Below, piece by piece: positions 36,207 to 45,975 of a stretch of DNA of 64,000 nt; the stretch's first letter is position 1, and every line of letters starts with the position of its first letter. Source of the stretch: Vibrio aestuarianus. Lineage in GTDB: Bacteria > Pseudomonadota > Gammaproteobacteria > Enterobacterales > Vibrionaceae. Below the pieces are notes generated by a model that worked only from the letters and a program-made list of their open reading frames with translations, did not search any database and was not told the origin of the DNA. The stretch spans positions 1 to 64,000 of the forward strand of contig NZ_JAAZTU010000021.1 in the NCBI RefSeq assembly GCF_012395185.1, in the 5' to 3' direction. The translations under genes and the position numbers were made by a program.

Positions 36207-36878
36207 TTAACTAAACTCTTCGATGCCGATATTTTCTTTAGCCCACAACAACGCTTGTAACCTATTTTTGGCATTGATCTTCTTAAAAACATTATGCAAG
36301 TGCGTCTTCACTGTATTTTCACTAACAAATAGTTCATCAGCAATTTGAATATTCGAAGCCCCACTACCCAACAGTTTAACGATTTGCTGCTCGCGTTTTG
36401 TCAACTTCGCATAGGCTTGGGAAGTAACCGAAGAATTACCAGCCCGATAGTGTTGAATATATTCTTGGGCTAACTTCCGATTAAACCACATTTCATCATC
36501 AAGAACTTTTTCCATGCCTTTGACCAGAGATTCAAGCTCATCGTGTGAATAAAAAACCCCGACTAGGTTTTGCCACTTAAATAATATTTTGGGCTCAATA
36601 TCGGTAGGGCAATTAATCAACACCTCTTTAGCATCTGGACATGACAAACGTTTAAAAGCAGAATAATCAGCAAAATTATTAGCATCCACGCGCGAATAAT
36701 CAATGATGATAATTTGGATGTCTTGTGATGCTTGATTGCTCTCTTGCATCCAAGTATCGCAAAATGGCGAGATATCCATACTGATCGGTAATTTTGACTC
36801 TAGAGAATCTTTAAGCAGTCGAGACTGCATACAAATATCAGATAGCAATCGAACGTTAATTTTTTTGTCATCACTCAT
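36207..36878 (-). CDS. VpsT/CsgD-like LuxR-type regulator
   Basis: The 223-residue protein has a degenerate receiver domain (1-125), a linker with WFNR at residues 131-134, and a LuxR helix-turn-helix (158-215; LTKREQQIVKLLGSGASNIQIADELFVSENTVKTHLHNVFKKI). V. cholerae VpsT (224 residues) binds cyclic-di-GMP through a W-[FLM]-[TS]-R motif starting at W131; here the third residue is asparagine. The position next to mal, ppiC and cheV matches my memory of vpsT. It probably controls biofilm matrix genes, though c-di-GMP binding may be altered. CpsQ/CpsS-type paralogues are alternatives. Confidence 0.8.
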   Translation of the reverse strand: MSDDKKINVRLLSDICMQSRLLKDSLESKLPISMDISPFCDTWMQESNQASQDIQIIIIDYSRVDANNFADYSAFKRLSCPDAKEVLINCPTDIEPKILFKWQNLVGVFYSHDELESLVKGMEKVLDDEMWFNRKLAQEYIQHYRAGNSSVTSQAYAKLTKREQQIVKLLGSGASNIQIADELFVSENTVKTHLHNVFKKINAKNRLQALLWAKENIGIEEFS

Positions 36879-37184
36879 TTTAAACTCCTAGACCATACTG
36901 CTGACTTAGTAAAACTAACGTTAAGCCAATATAAGTCAATATATCAAAGTAACCGTACTTTTCTCTCTCGACAAAAAAGACCAATAACTCAAATAAATTC
37001 AATGCGTTATTTCAATTTCTTATTTGTGAGAAGAAGTGGTAGTTTTATTAGTAGTAAGCTGCCCAACAGGGTGATTAAGGGAAAATGAAGATAGAAGAAA
37101 TACGTTGCAGCTTAGGCCACTGCAACATCTAATGGGGAAATGTGTATGATACTCGAAAGGTCCCTTACAATCTCTAGGTACGGC
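36879..37184. other. Intergenic region upstream of the VpsT-like gene
   Basis: A/T-rich sequence holding the promoter region of the VpsT-like gene. A 7-bp GTTGCAG/CTGCAAC hairpin (37104-37126) lies about 60 bases after ppiC and may be its terminator, though no T run follows. No gene is visible. Confidence 0.45.
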
Positions 37185-37466
37185 CTATGTCCTGTATAAC
37201 ACTTTAACAACGTGCCAGCCAAACTTCGTTTTTACAAGGTGTGGTGTAAGTACTTCGCCACTAAAACATATTTTATCAAACTGAGGAACCATTTGTCCTT
37301 GGCGAAACTCGCCTAAATCGCCCCCTTTCTTACCCGATGGACAGGTGGAATACTTACGCGCCAAAGTTTGAAACTTCGCGCCTTTTTTAAGTTGCGTAAT
37401 GATATCTTCAGCTTGTTCTTTGTGCTTCACCAAAATATGAAGCGCTGCTGCTGTTCTTGCCATCAT
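37185..37466 (-). CDS. ppiC: Peptidyl-prolyl cis-trans isomerase C (parvulin)
   Basis: The 93-residue cytoplasmic protein is a single parvulin domain, the same size as E. coli PpiC. Characteristic segments are [46 protein letters not shown] and [13 protein letters not shown]. It catalyses proline isomerisation in folding proteins. It lacks a signal peptide, separating it from SurA/PrsA. Monocistronic. Confidence 0.95.
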   Translation of the reverse strand: MMARTAAALHILVKHKEQAEDIITQLKKGAKFQTLARKYSTCPSGKKGGDLGEFRQGQMVPQFDKICFSGEVLTPHLVKTKFGWHVVKVLYRT

Positions 37467-37649
37467 GTTTTCTCAGTAAATGTAAACTGCTGAATAGTGT
37501 AACTGATGCTTTTCAAGAGTTCACCCACAGCTTTGGATGAAAGAGATCAATAAACCTGCGGTTAACGGGTTAATTTGTATTTAACAGATTGCTGTCGGTA
37601 AGAGATCGTTTAGTATTAAGCATAAGATCAAGATTTAGAGTAAAGCGTT

Positions 37650-38567
37650 ATGGCTAAAACACCTAGTAAGGCGAACCAATCCCAAGGTATGTTGATGTTC
37701 ACATTGAACACTCAAAAACAACTGTTTGCGATTGGGACCCTAAAAGTAAGAGAAATCGTCCCTTACATGCCAATGACACAAATCCCATACTCTCATCACC
37801 ATGTGATCGGTACAGTGACCATTCGTGAATTAACCGTCCCTGTGATCGATATGGCTGCGGCGATTGGCTTTAGAGCGATAGATCCAAGCGAGTACAAAAG
37901 TTGCTACCTCATCGTGACTGACTGCCTGCGAACTATTGTTGCCTTTATGGTGCGTAGTATTGAAAAAATTATCGAATGTGATTGGCGTTCTATTGAGTCC
38001 TCACCACCGACTGCCGGTAAGAATGTCTTTGTTACTGGTATTACGCGTTATAAAGAACAAATCGTCCAACTCCTTGATGTAGAGCTACTGCTGTCGAAAA
38101 TTTATCCACAGTATGAATCCGCTAAAATTCCAATGCTAACGGACATTGAACGTGAGCGTTTAAAAGCACTGCGAATTTTATTGGTTGATGATTCATCTAT
38201 CGCTCGCAAACAGCTTGCAGATGCATTAGACAGTATCAATATCCCTTACCAAATTTGTAAGAATGGATTAGATGCTATTGAGTTAATGAGAAAAGACGCG
38301 CACAACCATCAGCCTATCGATCTTTTGGTTAGTGATATAGAAATGCCTGGTTTGGACGGTTACGAGCTGGCATTTGAAGTTCAGAATGATTCCATGCTAA
38401 GCCATGCTTACTGCATTTTACATACTTCGCTTTCTAGTGAAATATGCCTAGATAGGGCTCACCAAGTGGGCGCGCACGAAGCATTAGAGAAATTTAACGC
38501 AACAGAATTAATTGAAGCCATGCTGCGTGGCGCAAAAAAATTAGAGCAAACCAGCCAAGGCGCTTAG
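37650..38567 (+). CDS. cheV: Chemotaxis coupling protein CheV
   Basis: The 305-residue protein joins an N-terminal CheW domain (about 10-160; FAIGTLKVREIVPY, VTIRELTVPVIDMAAAIG) and a C-terminal receiver domain (about 170-300) with acidic pocket DD (RILLVDDSSIARKQ), phospho-acceptor in LLVSDIEMPGLDGYEL and lysine in ALEKF. CheV links receptors to CheA and tunes signalling through phosphorylation. Vibrios carry several cheV genes. Its stop overlaps the convergent mmcQ/yjbR-type gene by 4 bases. Confidence 0.95.
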   Translation: MAKTPSKANQSQGMLMFTLNTQKQLFAIGTLKVREIVPYMPMTQIPYSHHHVIGTVTIRELTVPVIDMAAAIGFRAIDPSEYKSCYLIVTDCLRTIVAFMVRSIEKIIECDWRSIESSPPTAGKNVFVTGITRYKEQIVQLLDVELLLSKIYPQYESAKIPMLTDIERERLKALRILLVDDSSIARKQLADALDSINIPYQICKNGLDAIELMRKDAHNHQPIDLLVSDIEMPGLDGYELAFEVQNDSMLSHAYCILHTSLSSEICLDRAHQVGAHEALEKFNATELIEAMLRGAKKLEQTSQGA

Positions 38568-38941
38568 CTTGGTTTAGCTTGTTGAAAAAGGGACTGTAGT
38601 GCCATTCTCTCGGTTTTTTTCAGTTGGCTGACAACTAACCGGTAAGAACGTTCACACAATTCTTCTAACATGTTGCCATCGACATCTCCATTCAACGTAA
38701 TGGAGATCCAATGCCTTTTATTCATATGATAACCAGGACGTATCGAAAAAAATTCACTGGTCAGTACCTCTGCATCTTGAGGAGTACATTTTAAAGTCAC
38801 AAATGGCTGGTTAGAAGATTGCGAAGTATAAGCAAACATTTTACCGCGAATTTTATACACCAAAGCATCAGGACCAAACGGATAACCGCTTTGTGCTTGC
38901 GGTAATGCCTCTAAAAACGATTCAATATCAGTAAGTTCCAT
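38564..38941 (-). CDS. MmcQ/YjbR-family protein
   Basis: The 125-residue protein fits the YjbR-like fold, with the conserved start IESFLEALPQAQSGYPFGPDALVYKIRGKMFAYT and the middle VTLKCTPQDAEVL, HMNKRHWISITLNGD. These small proteins are thought to bind DNA, but the function is unproven. It lies 16 bases after the marR-type gene on the same strand, so they probably form an operon. Confidence 0.87.
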   Translation of the reverse strand: MELTDIESFLEALPQAQSGYPFGPDALVYKIRGKMFAYTSQSSNQPFVTLKCTPQDAEVLTSEFFSIRPGYHMNKRHWISITLNGDVDGNMLEELCERSYRLVVSQLKKTERMALQSLFQQAKPS

Positions 38942-38957
38942 AAGCTCTCCTTTGCGT

Positions 38958-39440
38958 TTACTCGAAATGGCCCAGCCATACTTTAAGGCTTTGGTTTATC
39001 ATTTGCTGTTCATCTAATGATAAGTTTTTGACCAACTTTTGTTGAGCTTTAACGTGTTCTTCTATTATCTCGTCAATGAGTTGCAGACCTGATGCTGTCA
39101 GCGCGACACTCACACTACGACGGTCTGCTATACTATGACAACGTGTAATGAGCTCTTTATTTTCTAACTTATCCAATCGATTAGTCATTGCACCGGAAGT
39201 CAGCATCATCGAAGCAATCAGTTCCGACGGTGTTAGCTCAAATGGCTTGCCTGCACGGCGCAGCGTTGCAAGCACATCAAACTCCCCAAGTTTTAATCCG
39301 TAACGCTTGTGAACGTCTGCAATAGCCATTTCTAAATGTTTATAAAGCCTTGATAATCTACCAATCATCGCCATTGGTAGGGTGTTTAAATCTGGTCTTT
39401 GTTCATCCCATTGAGCTACTACTCGATCAATCGCATCCAC
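38958..39440 (-). CDS. MarR-family transcription regulator
   Basis: The 160-residue protein has a MarR winged helix: GEFDVLATLRRAG, ELTPSELIASMMLTSGAMTNRLDKLENKELITRCHSIADRRSVSVALTASG, including the conserved DRR wing. It is divergent from an EamA exporter across 115 bases with paired TAAAGA-type palindromes, likely its operators. It probably represses the exporter and itself. Ligand unknown. Confidence 0.92.
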   Translation of the reverse strand: MDAIDRVVAQWDEQRPDLNTLPMAMIGRLSRLYKHLEMAIADVHKRYGLKLGEFDVLATLRRAGKPFELTPSELIASMMLTSGAMTNRLDKLENKELITRCHSIADRRSVSVALTASGLQLIDEIIEEHVKAQQKLVKNLSLDEQQMINQSLKVWLGHFE

Positions 39441-39484
39441 GTACAGCCTACTCCATCACTCAGCGTTAGGCATTTATCTTAACA

Positions 39485-39551
39485 TAAAGATTCTTTACAA
39501 GAATACAAATAGCCATTATCTTTACACAAAATAACTTCACGTAAAGATAAT
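39485..39551. promoter_or_regulatory. Candidate MarR operators
   Basis: TAAAGA-T-TCTTTA (39485-39497) is a short perfect palindrome. ATTATCTTTAC (39515-39525) and GTAAAGATAAT (39541-39551) are an 11-base perfect inverted repeat 15 bases apart, ending just before the EamA ATG. All share the element GTAAAGA/TCTTTAC, so a dimeric regulator, most likely the divergent MarR protein, probably binds here. Confidence 0.6.
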
Positions 39552-39555
39552 AAAT

Positions 39556-40446
39556 ATGAATATATTACTGGCGATGATCCCAGCCTTTTTCTGGGGAACG
39601 ACTTACGCAGTAACAAAATTCACGTTACCGGACTGGCCACCATTATTGCTTGGTGTATTTCGTGCTTTACCTGCAGGCCTGTTATTGCTTCTAATAAAGC
39701 CTAGCTTGCCGAAGAAAAATGAATGGCGGCCATTGCTCTTGATTGGGCTCATTAATATCGCTGCTTTCTTTAGTTTGATCTTTGTGATGGCTCTGTCACT
39801 TCCCTCTGCGATTTCTGGTGTTGGGATGATCTCTGTTCCTGTATTTGCCATGGTTTTCCATTGGATTGTCAAAAAGAAAAAACCCAGTTTGATTCAAGCG
39901 TTCAGTGGCATAGTATTGCTCATGCTCGCCTGGTTGCTATTTGACCCAGGAACTCTCTCTTTAAGCCCTATAGGTTTAGGGGCAATGTTGGCCGCTATTT
40001 TTTGTATCATTATTGGTAGCCACTTTACGCAAACATTAGGCAGTAAAATGGATTGGTGGAGCGTATTGACTTGGCAACTGATCATTGGTGGCCTAGCTTT
40101 AGCCGTGGTCGCATCAATCCAGGCATGGCACTCACCACAATCTTACCAAGATGCATTTATCCATTTCGATACCACTCATCTAATGGGGCTAGTTTGGGTA
40201 TGCGTGCTCAACACGGCCTTGGGTTATAGCCTTTACGTATGGTTGTTACAGAGAATGAGTATTGTTGATTTCACCTTTGGCGGTATTGCCAACCCGATTG
40301 CGGGCATTATTTGCGGTGGAATATTGCTTGGAGAAGTCTACACACCAATCCAATACATCTATATGGCGGGTATGATAGTAATGTCACTGATGCCACAAAT
40401 CGTGAACCTGATTAAAGCTCGACACACTGTCACAGCCATCAATTAA
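39556..40446 (+). CDS. EamA/DMT-family exporter
   Basis: The 296-residue protein has ten predicted membrane segments in two EamA halves; family patterns are MIPAFFWGTTYAVTKFTLPDWPPLLLGVFRALPAGLLLL and NPIAGIICGGILLGE. It may export a metabolite or drug sensed by the divergent MarR-type regulator. Its start lies within 5 bases of the palindromic operator, so repressor binding would directly cover the promoter or leader. Substrate unknown. Confidence 0.9.
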   Translation: MNILLAMIPAFFWGTTYAVTKFTLPDWPPLLLGVFRALPAGLLLLLIKPSLPKKNEWRPLLLIGLINIAAFFSLIFVMALSLPSAISGVGMISVPVFAMVFHWIVKKKKPSLIQAFSGIVLLMLAWLLFDPGTLSLSPIGLGAMLAAIFCIIIGSHFTQTLGSKMDWWSVLTWQLIIGGLALAVVASIQAWHSPQSYQDAFIHFDTTHLMGLVWVCVLNTALGYSLYVWLLQRMSIVDFTFGGIANPIAGIICGGILLGEVYTPIQYIYMAGMIVMSLMPQIVNLIKARHTVTAIN

Positions 40447-40454
40447 ATGATTCA

Positions 40455-40494
40455 CAGAGGTAAGAAAACAACATAACTTACCTCTGTTTTGTTT
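40455..40494 (+). terminator. Terminator of the EamA gene
   Basis: A 10-bp CAGAGGTAAG/CTTACCTCTG stem with a 12-base A-rich loop is followed by ttttgttt, 8 bases after the stop. Confidence 0.85.
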
Positions 40495-40496
40495 CA

Positions 40497-42194
40497 TCAC
40501 ACTTTATACGCTTCCGTTTCCGCTTTCAGTGTTTCCGCCAACCGCGCTAATTCTAACGTCGCTTGGCTACTTTGTTCAGCACCTGATGCCGTTTGGTTTG
40601 CGATATCACTGATAATAGTAATATTCTGGTTAATGTCTTCCGTAACTAAGCTTTGTTGCTCAGCAGCCGTTGCAATTTGTGCATTCATGGCATTAATTTG
40701 ATCTACCGCGGCTGTAATTTGAGTTAAGGATTCTCCCGCCAACTGAGCTTTATCAACGGCCAAGCGCGCACTATCCGCCCCACTTTCTAAGCGAGAGGTT
40801 GATTCTCGGCTACCCTGTTGTAGCCTTTGAATGGTTTGTTGAATCTCTTCTGTTGATTTCTGAGTTCGGCTAGCTAAAGTCCTCACCTCATCTGCCACAA
40901 CAGCAAACCCCCGCCCTTGCTCTCCTGCACGAGCTGCTTCAATGGCAGCATTCAGTGCGAGTAAATTTGTCTGTTCAGAAATCCCTTGAATTACATCAAC
41001 CACACTGCCGATTTCCTCAGTTTCACGCGCTAGCCTTTGCATACCAACAACAGACTCTTGCATTTCTTGAGATAGGTTAGAGATCATCACGATCGTCTCT
41101 TGCACAATGCTTTGCCCTTGCTCTGCAGCTCTATCAGCTTGCTCAGAAGCATTGGCGGCATTACTTGCACTTTGCGCAACCTCGTTGACTGTGGCAGTAA
41201 ATTCATGAATTGCGGTCGCGACAAGCTGAGTTTGAGTTTGTTGATCAATCACATTTTGCTTAGTTTGAACTGCAACGGCCGAGCTTTCTTCAGCTGCTAA
41301 AGCCAATTGTGTTGTTGAGTCTTTATTCGTCTGAACGACATGTTGAAAACTGGCTACAATACGGTTGACGTACTGCGCGATATGAGCAAACTCATCTTGA
41401 CCTGTTAACTGAATTCGCTGTGTTAAATCTCCTTTCGAGATTAGATCCGAGGATTTTCCCAACTGCTGCGATGCCAAAGAAATACGTCTCACGATCAGCA
41501 CTGATAAGCCAATGGTTGTCAACACCGCAATCGACACAAGGATGGTCGCCATCCACATGTATTGCTTAATGTTGTGGTTTGCCTGCTGAAAGTTGCTTGC
41601 TCCCTCTTCGATTTGTATCGATAAAAACCCTTCCGCTTCTTGGGTGACTTGTTTAAATAGTGGATTGATTGTTTTAAGTAATGTGAGATTGGCTTGCGTA
41701 TACTTATTCTCTTTCAGATACTGCAACGCCGTATTAAATCCATTTTGAGTAATTTCATCTAGCTTATCAGCGAGACGATTGACCTGCGCTTTTTCCATAT
41801 CACTAAGGGGAGAGGATAAAATTTCATTATCAATGATATGATGTAGTGCTTGGACAGAACGTTCAATATTTTCGATATGCTGATCGATAACATGGTCATG
41901 CATATCGACAAACTGAGAGCCGGGTTCATGCTGAAAGGCTAGTAATAGTTGACTTCGTGCCGATCCTAATTCATCCAATACCTTTCCAGCACGAATCGTA
42001 TGCTGCATACCCTCGCTATATAAATCCTCTATGGAATCAGCGGCCATCTGCATACCCTTGATACCTTCATAGGTGAGAAGGACAAAAAAGCAGGTGGTGA
42101 TCACAGCAATTGTTTTCAAACGCACACTGACTGAAGAAAATATCTTCCACCAGCCTGAAGGTGGTGTTTCTTTACTTACTTCTACCATCGACAT
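40497..42194 (-). CDS. Methyl-accepting chemotaxis protein
   Basis: The 565-residue receptor has an N-terminal membrane segment (about 27-48), a helical periplasmic sensor of about 150 residues, a second membrane segment (about 212-235), a HAMP domain and a long signalling coiled coil with the CheA/CheW tip [32 protein letters not shown]. The all-helical sensor suggests a four-helix-bundle type. Ligand unknown. No CheR-tethering pentapeptide is visible at the C-terminus. Confidence 0.94.
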   Translation of the reverse strand: MSMVEVSKETPPSGWWKIFSSVSVRLKTIAVITTCFFVLLTYEGIKGMQMAADSIEDLYSEGMQHTIRAGKVLDELGSARSQLLLAFQHEPGSQFVDMHDHVIDQHIENIERSVQALHHIIDNEILSSPLSDMEKAQVNRLADKLDEITQNGFNTALQYLKENKYTQANLTLLKTINPLFKQVTQEAEGFLSIQIEEGASNFQQANHNIKQYMWMATILVSIAVLTTIGLSVLIVRRISLASQQLGKSSDLISKGDLTQRIQLTGQDEFAHIAQYVNRIVASFQHVVQTNKDSTTQLALAAEESSAVAVQTKQNVIDQQTQTQLVATAIHEFTATVNEVAQSASNAANASEQADRAAEQGQSIVQETIVMISNLSQEMQESVVGMQRLARETEEIGSVVDVIQGISEQTNLLALNAAIEAARAGEQGRGFAVVADEVRTLASRTQKSTEEIQQTIQRLQQGSRESTSRLESGADSARLAVDKAQLAGESLTQITAAVDQINAMNAQIATAAEQQSLVTEDINQNITIISDIANQTASGAEQSSQATLELARLAETLKAETEAYKV

Positions 42195-42408
42195 TAAGCC
42201 AACTCCTTATGGTTTTAATTATTAATAATATAGTTGAATCCAGATCATCTGGCTGGCTATCAATTTGATCAAAATCAACTAGCTTTCAATAATTATTGTT
42301 AAAAAAATTCAAACAGATCCATAAGATGCATTTTTTTAGCGCATATCATTGTGATATCCGCTAATCTTAGCAATATGAATTCTGTGACTAGCAACTAAAT
42401 TTACGATA

Positions 42409-43425
42409 ATGACCAACGACGACTTTAAAAGATCTACGGCTAATTTAAAAAAAGCAGTTCCGTTAATGATGAAAAATCATGTTGCGGCAACGCCTTCTAA
42501 TTATGCCCTTTGGTATACCTATGTAGATAATGTCATTCCTCAGCTCAACCAAGAGCTGGATACTGTGCTTGAGAACTTTGGTCTGTGCCCTCCAGCGACA
42601 AGCTCGCAGCTCTATAACAATTACGTGGCTAGCCGTTCTGAAACTAACTTAAATCAATTGCGCAATAACATTGAGGTATTGGTCAATGAAGTTGCAAGTT
42701 CCATGACTGATACACTGACTGATACTAGTGAATTTGCAAAAGTGATAGACAAAAGCTTTAGTGAGTTAGAGCGAGTTGAAGATGATAAGTTATCGATAGA
42801 AGAAGTGATGACATTAGTGCGTCAGTTGGTGACAGAATCTCGTGATATCCGTCACTCAACACGATTTTTAAATGGTCAATTAAACAATGCTAGCCAGGAA
42901 ATTCAACGCCTGAAAGAACAACTAGCTGAAGTACAAAAAGGGGCTTTATTTGATGGGTTGTCTGGCTTATATAATCGCCGCTCATTCAACGATGATCTAA
43001 ATGTTCTCATCAGCGCGCAGCAACCGATCAGTTTGATTTTACTCGATATTGACCACTTTAAGTCATTCAATGACAACTACGGGCATTTATTTGGCGATAC
43101 TGTCATTAAAGGGATTGCTAAAAGACTACAATCCACCAGCCGAGATGGCATAACAGCCTACCGCTTTGGTGGTGAAGAATTTGTATTGATTGTGCCAAAT
43201 AAAACATTGCGTATCGCAAGACAATTTGCAGAGTCACTGCGTCGCTCTCTCGAAAAATTGAGTGTCAAAGATCGACGTTCAGGAAAACTGGTCGGAAATA
43301 TTACCGCATCATTTGGTGTTGCAGAGTGGCAACTTGGTGACACATCAGAGACTTTAATAGAAAGAGCCGATAGCTTGCTTTATGAAGCCAAACAACTAGG
43401 GCGTAATCGTGTGATGCCTCTTTAA
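42409..43425 (+). CDS. Diguanylate cyclase (GGEEF)
   Basis: The 338-residue soluble protein has a helical N-terminal region (1-170) and a C-terminal GGDEF domain with active-site FGGEEF and LILLDIDHFKSFNDNYGHLFGD. It should make cyclic-di-GMP. No RxxD inhibitory site is present five residues before the motif, so product inhibition may be weak. Length and position match, from memory, the V. cholerae diguanylate cyclase VCA0956, often used to raise c-di-GMP. Confidence 0.93.
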   Translation: MTNDDFKRSTANLKKAVPLMMKNHVAATPSNYALWYTYVDNVIPQLNQELDTVLENFGLCPPATSSQLYNNYVASRSETNLNQLRNNIEVLVNEVASSMTDTLTDTSEFAKVIDKSFSELERVEDDKLSIEEVMTLVRQLVTESRDIRHSTRFLNGQLNNASQEIQRLKEQLAEVQKGALFDGLSGLYNRRSFNDDLNVLISAQQPISLILLDIDHFKSFNDNYGHLFGDTVIKGIAKRLQSTSRDGITAYRFGGEEFVLIVPNKTLRIARQFAESLRRSLEKLSVKDRRSGKLVGNITASFGVAEWQLGDTSETLIERADSLLYEAKQLGRNRVMPL

Positions 43426-43447
43426 TATATTACATCTTATAAAAGAC

Positions 43448-43475
43448 ATGGGGCCTTTAGCCCCATATTTCATTT
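43448..43475 (+). terminator. Terminator of the GGEEF gene
   Basis: A perfect 7-bp ATGGGGC/GCCCCAT stem with a 5-base loop followed by atttcattt, 23 bases after the stop. Confidence 0.75.
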
Positions 43476-43489
43476 CACGGTTCAACTCA

Positions 43490-44068
43490 TTAGGCGATAT
43501 TAAAACTGTAATTTAAGCAGTAATCCTCGCCATTTTTAGCCCTGTACTCTTTATCCTCACTGCACGCTTTGGGTTTACCCTGTTCATCACCTTTCACTAA
43601 ACTTATCCAATGACGCATTGCTGCACTTGGCACATCCTCAGCAAACTGAGTGAATGTTGTGCATGTTTCTAACTGAATATCATCAATGACGATCAACTCG
43701 ACACATCCCGTACCTTTAGTGCAACCAAACATCACCTCAACATGACTTCCGCTGCCATCACGAAATAGTATCGAGCAAGGTGACTCTTTTTCACCGTTGA
43801 ATGCCACGAAATGCTTGGGGTGCTTTAATCCACTATGTCGCCCATCTTTGAAGTAAGCCAGTACATGACGGTAGTCTATCACGTAGCTAGTCACATCTTG
43901 ATGAGAACCCATTTCAAGCGGGAAAAGCCTATCCAGTAGCTGTTTTGCTTGTATCTGTTTTTCGTTTTGTTGATTAGCACTGATCGTCTCGACGGCGAAG
44001 ACAGCTTCAGCGATAAAGGGTTTGTTTTGTTTTTGGATTTCTGTTTTATCGAATGTCAGCATATTCAT
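43490..44068 (-). CDS. Hypothetical protein with several cysteines
   Basis: The 192-residue soluble protein has no signal peptide or membrane segment. It begins MNMLTFDKTEIQKQNKPF; the middle (DYRHVLAYFKDGRHSGLKHPKHFVAFNG, SILFRDGSGSHVEVMFGC) looks like a compact beta-rich domain, and cysteines cluster toward the C-terminus (CTKGTGC, CTTF, KACSEDKEY, DYCLNYSF). I do not recognise the family. It is divergent from the DUF3612 regulator gene across 160 bases and may be its target. Confidence 0.7.
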   Translation of the reverse strand: MNMLTFDKTEIQKQNKPFIAEAVFAVETISANQQNEKQIQAKQLLDRLFPLEMGSHQDVTSYVIDYRHVLAYFKDGRHSGLKHPKHFVAFNGEKESPCSILFRDGSGSHVEVMFGCTKGTGCVELIVIDDIQLETCTTFTQFAEDVPSAAMRHWISLVKGDEQGKPKACSEDKEYRAKNGEDYCLNYSFNIA

Positions 44069-44229
44069 CGTCTTTCCCTCTTGGATAACTCATTATTTTG
44101 TGTCCTAGAGCAATTATTCCAAACTTGCGTTTAACTTTACGGCAAATTTGTGACCTTGCTTACTTGGTAGATTAACCAATTTTTTACTACAATTTCACAA
44201 CAAAAATTTTACAGTGTGAATTTTACAAA

Positions 44230-45747
44230 ATGGCCTTGTCAAAAAGTTTAGTTCGTCAATCTCACTTCTTAGGTACCAAAGTACGAAACCTGAGAAAACG
44301 TAATCACTTAACAATGGAAGACCTTTCTGCACGCTGTATTCGTATCAACCCTGAATATGCACCGTCGGTTTCTTATCTATCTATGATTGAACGGGGGAAA
44401 CGTGTTCCGAGTATTGATATGCTGGAAGTTATTGCTCAGGTTTTCCAAAAAGATCCGGCTTGGTTTCTCGATGATGAACCAGAACAAACGGATATTACCC
44501 CCGACAAAGGTAACCGAGGTGGTATCAGCGGTATGGCGCTTGAGCCTAGTTTTTTATTTTCGAATGATATTTTGCAAATCGCTATTCCAGAGATGCTATC
44601 GCAAACTGGGATTACAGGACGACAGTTTGCCCACTTGCTGATCCGTGCTCACCAAGAAAGCCTTCAAAATCATTTTCCAGATCTAGAGCGAGCCGCTGAA
44701 GAGGTAGGACTGAAACGATTAAATTTAGCGGTTGAAGACCTGATTGATATTGCTAAAAGCCTTGGTTTATCGATCCGTTGGGTCACCAGAACACCTCAAG
44801 ATGTGGTCGATGAGTTAGGCGTGAGCGCTAAACAACTCATCACCTCTTTTTTTGAACCACCAAGTACGATTTACCTAAATGAGATACTCAGAGAATACCC
44901 TACGCGCCTAAAATACGACTTAGCTGTCTATATTGGTCACAATATTCTACACAGCAAAGAAGGGCTAAAAAGCGTTTTAACGGTTGGTCACACAAATAGC
45001 TGGGAAGAAGCTCCCGATGCTAAAGCAACCTGTGAGCTCAATTCACAAGATATTCTTCAAGCATGGCGAGATTTCGAATCAAGCTTTTTCGCAGGGGCAT
45101 TATTGTGCCCTAAAGTACCTTATCGACAATTGCTTGACCGCTGTGGCTATGAAATTGGTGTACACCTGAAGGCGGGAGTATCTCCATCCGTTGCCATGCG
45201 CCGTATGACCGTTGTATCCCCTTACCCGCATTGGCACTATTTTGATGCCTATGGAGAAGGAAAACTAAAAGCGGTATACCGTGGGAATGGTATTCCACTA
45301 CCATGGGGAAATATGCGAAAGGTTAATGATCCTTGTCAGCACTGGGCAGTATTTCGACGCCTCTCAGAACCTCAAAAGGGTAGCTCAGCACAAATCTCGA
45401 TTTTAAATGTGGGGGATGAGCCTAGAATCTACTGCTGCGAGTCGGTCAATATGGTTGACCCTGCTGGAAATAATCGAGTGTTATGCGCAGGGATTGATTT
45501 AAACCCTGCGATTAATGCGCAAGGTGGAGACGCACTTTCCATTGCAGAAGAACTTAAAGCATCTTGTGTACGTGGAGGAGGGAGTACCGCAATACCAAGG
45601 CATATCAAAAAAGATCTCACCACCATCGCGAAAATCCTAAACATTAATTGGATTGAACGTGGGATAGAAAATCAAGCGCGTTTGATCTGCTCTCGTGGCG
45701 CTGTTTGTCCAAGAAAGCCAAGTTGTTACGATAAGTGTGGCGAATAA
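44230..45747 (+). CDS. XRE-type regulator with DUF3612
   Basis: The 505-residue protein has an N-terminal XRE helix-turn-helix (about 15-70; KVRNLRKRNHLTMEDLSARC, SYLSMIERGKRVPSIDMLEVIAQVF) followed by a large DUF3612-type region with metal-binding-like cysteines near the end (CSRGAVCPRKPSCYDKC). Related ScfR-type regulators control short-chain acyl-CoA and glyoxylate genes in other bacteria. Here the divergent neighbour is a hypothetical protein. The Qrr RNA converges on its 3' end, 20 bases away. Confidence 0.85.
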   Translation: MALSKSLVRQSHFLGTKVRNLRKRNHLTMEDLSARCIRINPEYAPSVSYLSMIERGKRVPSIDMLEVIAQVFQKDPAWFLDDEPEQTDITPDKGNRGGISGMALEPSFLFSNDILQIAIPEMLSQTGITGRQFAHLLIRAHQESLQNHFPDLERAAEEVGLKRLNLAVEDLIDIAKSLGLSIRWVTRTPQDVVDELGVSAKQLITSFFEPPSTIYLNEILREYPTRLKYDLAVYIGHNILHSKEGLKSVLTVGHTNSWEEAPDAKATCELNSQDILQAWRDFESSFFAGALLCPKVPYRQLLDRCGYEIGVHLKAGVSPSVAMRRMTVVSPYPHWHYFDAYGEGKLKAVYRGNGIPLPWGNMRKVNDPCQHWAVFRRLSEPQKGSSAQISILNVGDEPRIYCCESVNMVDPAGNNRVLCAGIDLNPAINAQGGDALSIAEELKASCVRGGGSTAIPRHIKKDLTTIAKILNINWIERGIENQARLICSRGAVCPRKPSCYDKCGE

Positions 45748-45767
45748 AAATGCTGAGCAAATGGCAT

Positions 45768-45874
45768 AAAAAAAGCCAATCACAATAAGCGTGATTGGCT
45801 ATTAATAAATGTGAACAAAATAAGGTTCACTAACAACGTCAGTTGGCTAGGTGACCCTCGGCTTAGAAGGGTCA
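45768..45874 (-). ncRNA. qrr: Qrr quorum-sensing small RNA
   Basis: About 107 nt. The 5' end begins UGACCCUUCUAAGCCGAGGG, forming the UGACCC/GGGUCA first stem of Qrr RNAs, followed by the conserved target-pairing core CUAGCCAACUGACGUUGUUA and GUGAACC, and a terminator AGCCAATCAC/GTGATTGGCT (45774-45783 / 45791-45800) with seven T. Qrr RNAs act with Hfq at low cell density to repress the LuxR/HapR master regulator and activate aphA. The predicted start from the sigma-54 promoter falls exactly on this U. Which numbered Qrr it is cannot be decided here. Confidence 0.97.
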
Positions 45875-45885
45875 TATCTAATAAA

Positions 45886-45901
45886 GCAGGATACGTGCCA
45901 A
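45886..45901 (-). promoter_or_regulatory. Sigma-54 promoter of qrr
   Basis: Leftward TTGGCACGTATCCTGCTT has GG and GC exactly 10 bases apart (GG at 45898-45899, GC at 45886-45887). Twelve bases further is the first base of the Qrr RNA. Confidence 0.93.
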
Positions 45902-45975
45902 CTTTTTCACAGCCTAAATCGCCTATATTTGCTCATTTTACAGCCAGTTTCATTACAACCCGTCGCATAATTAAT

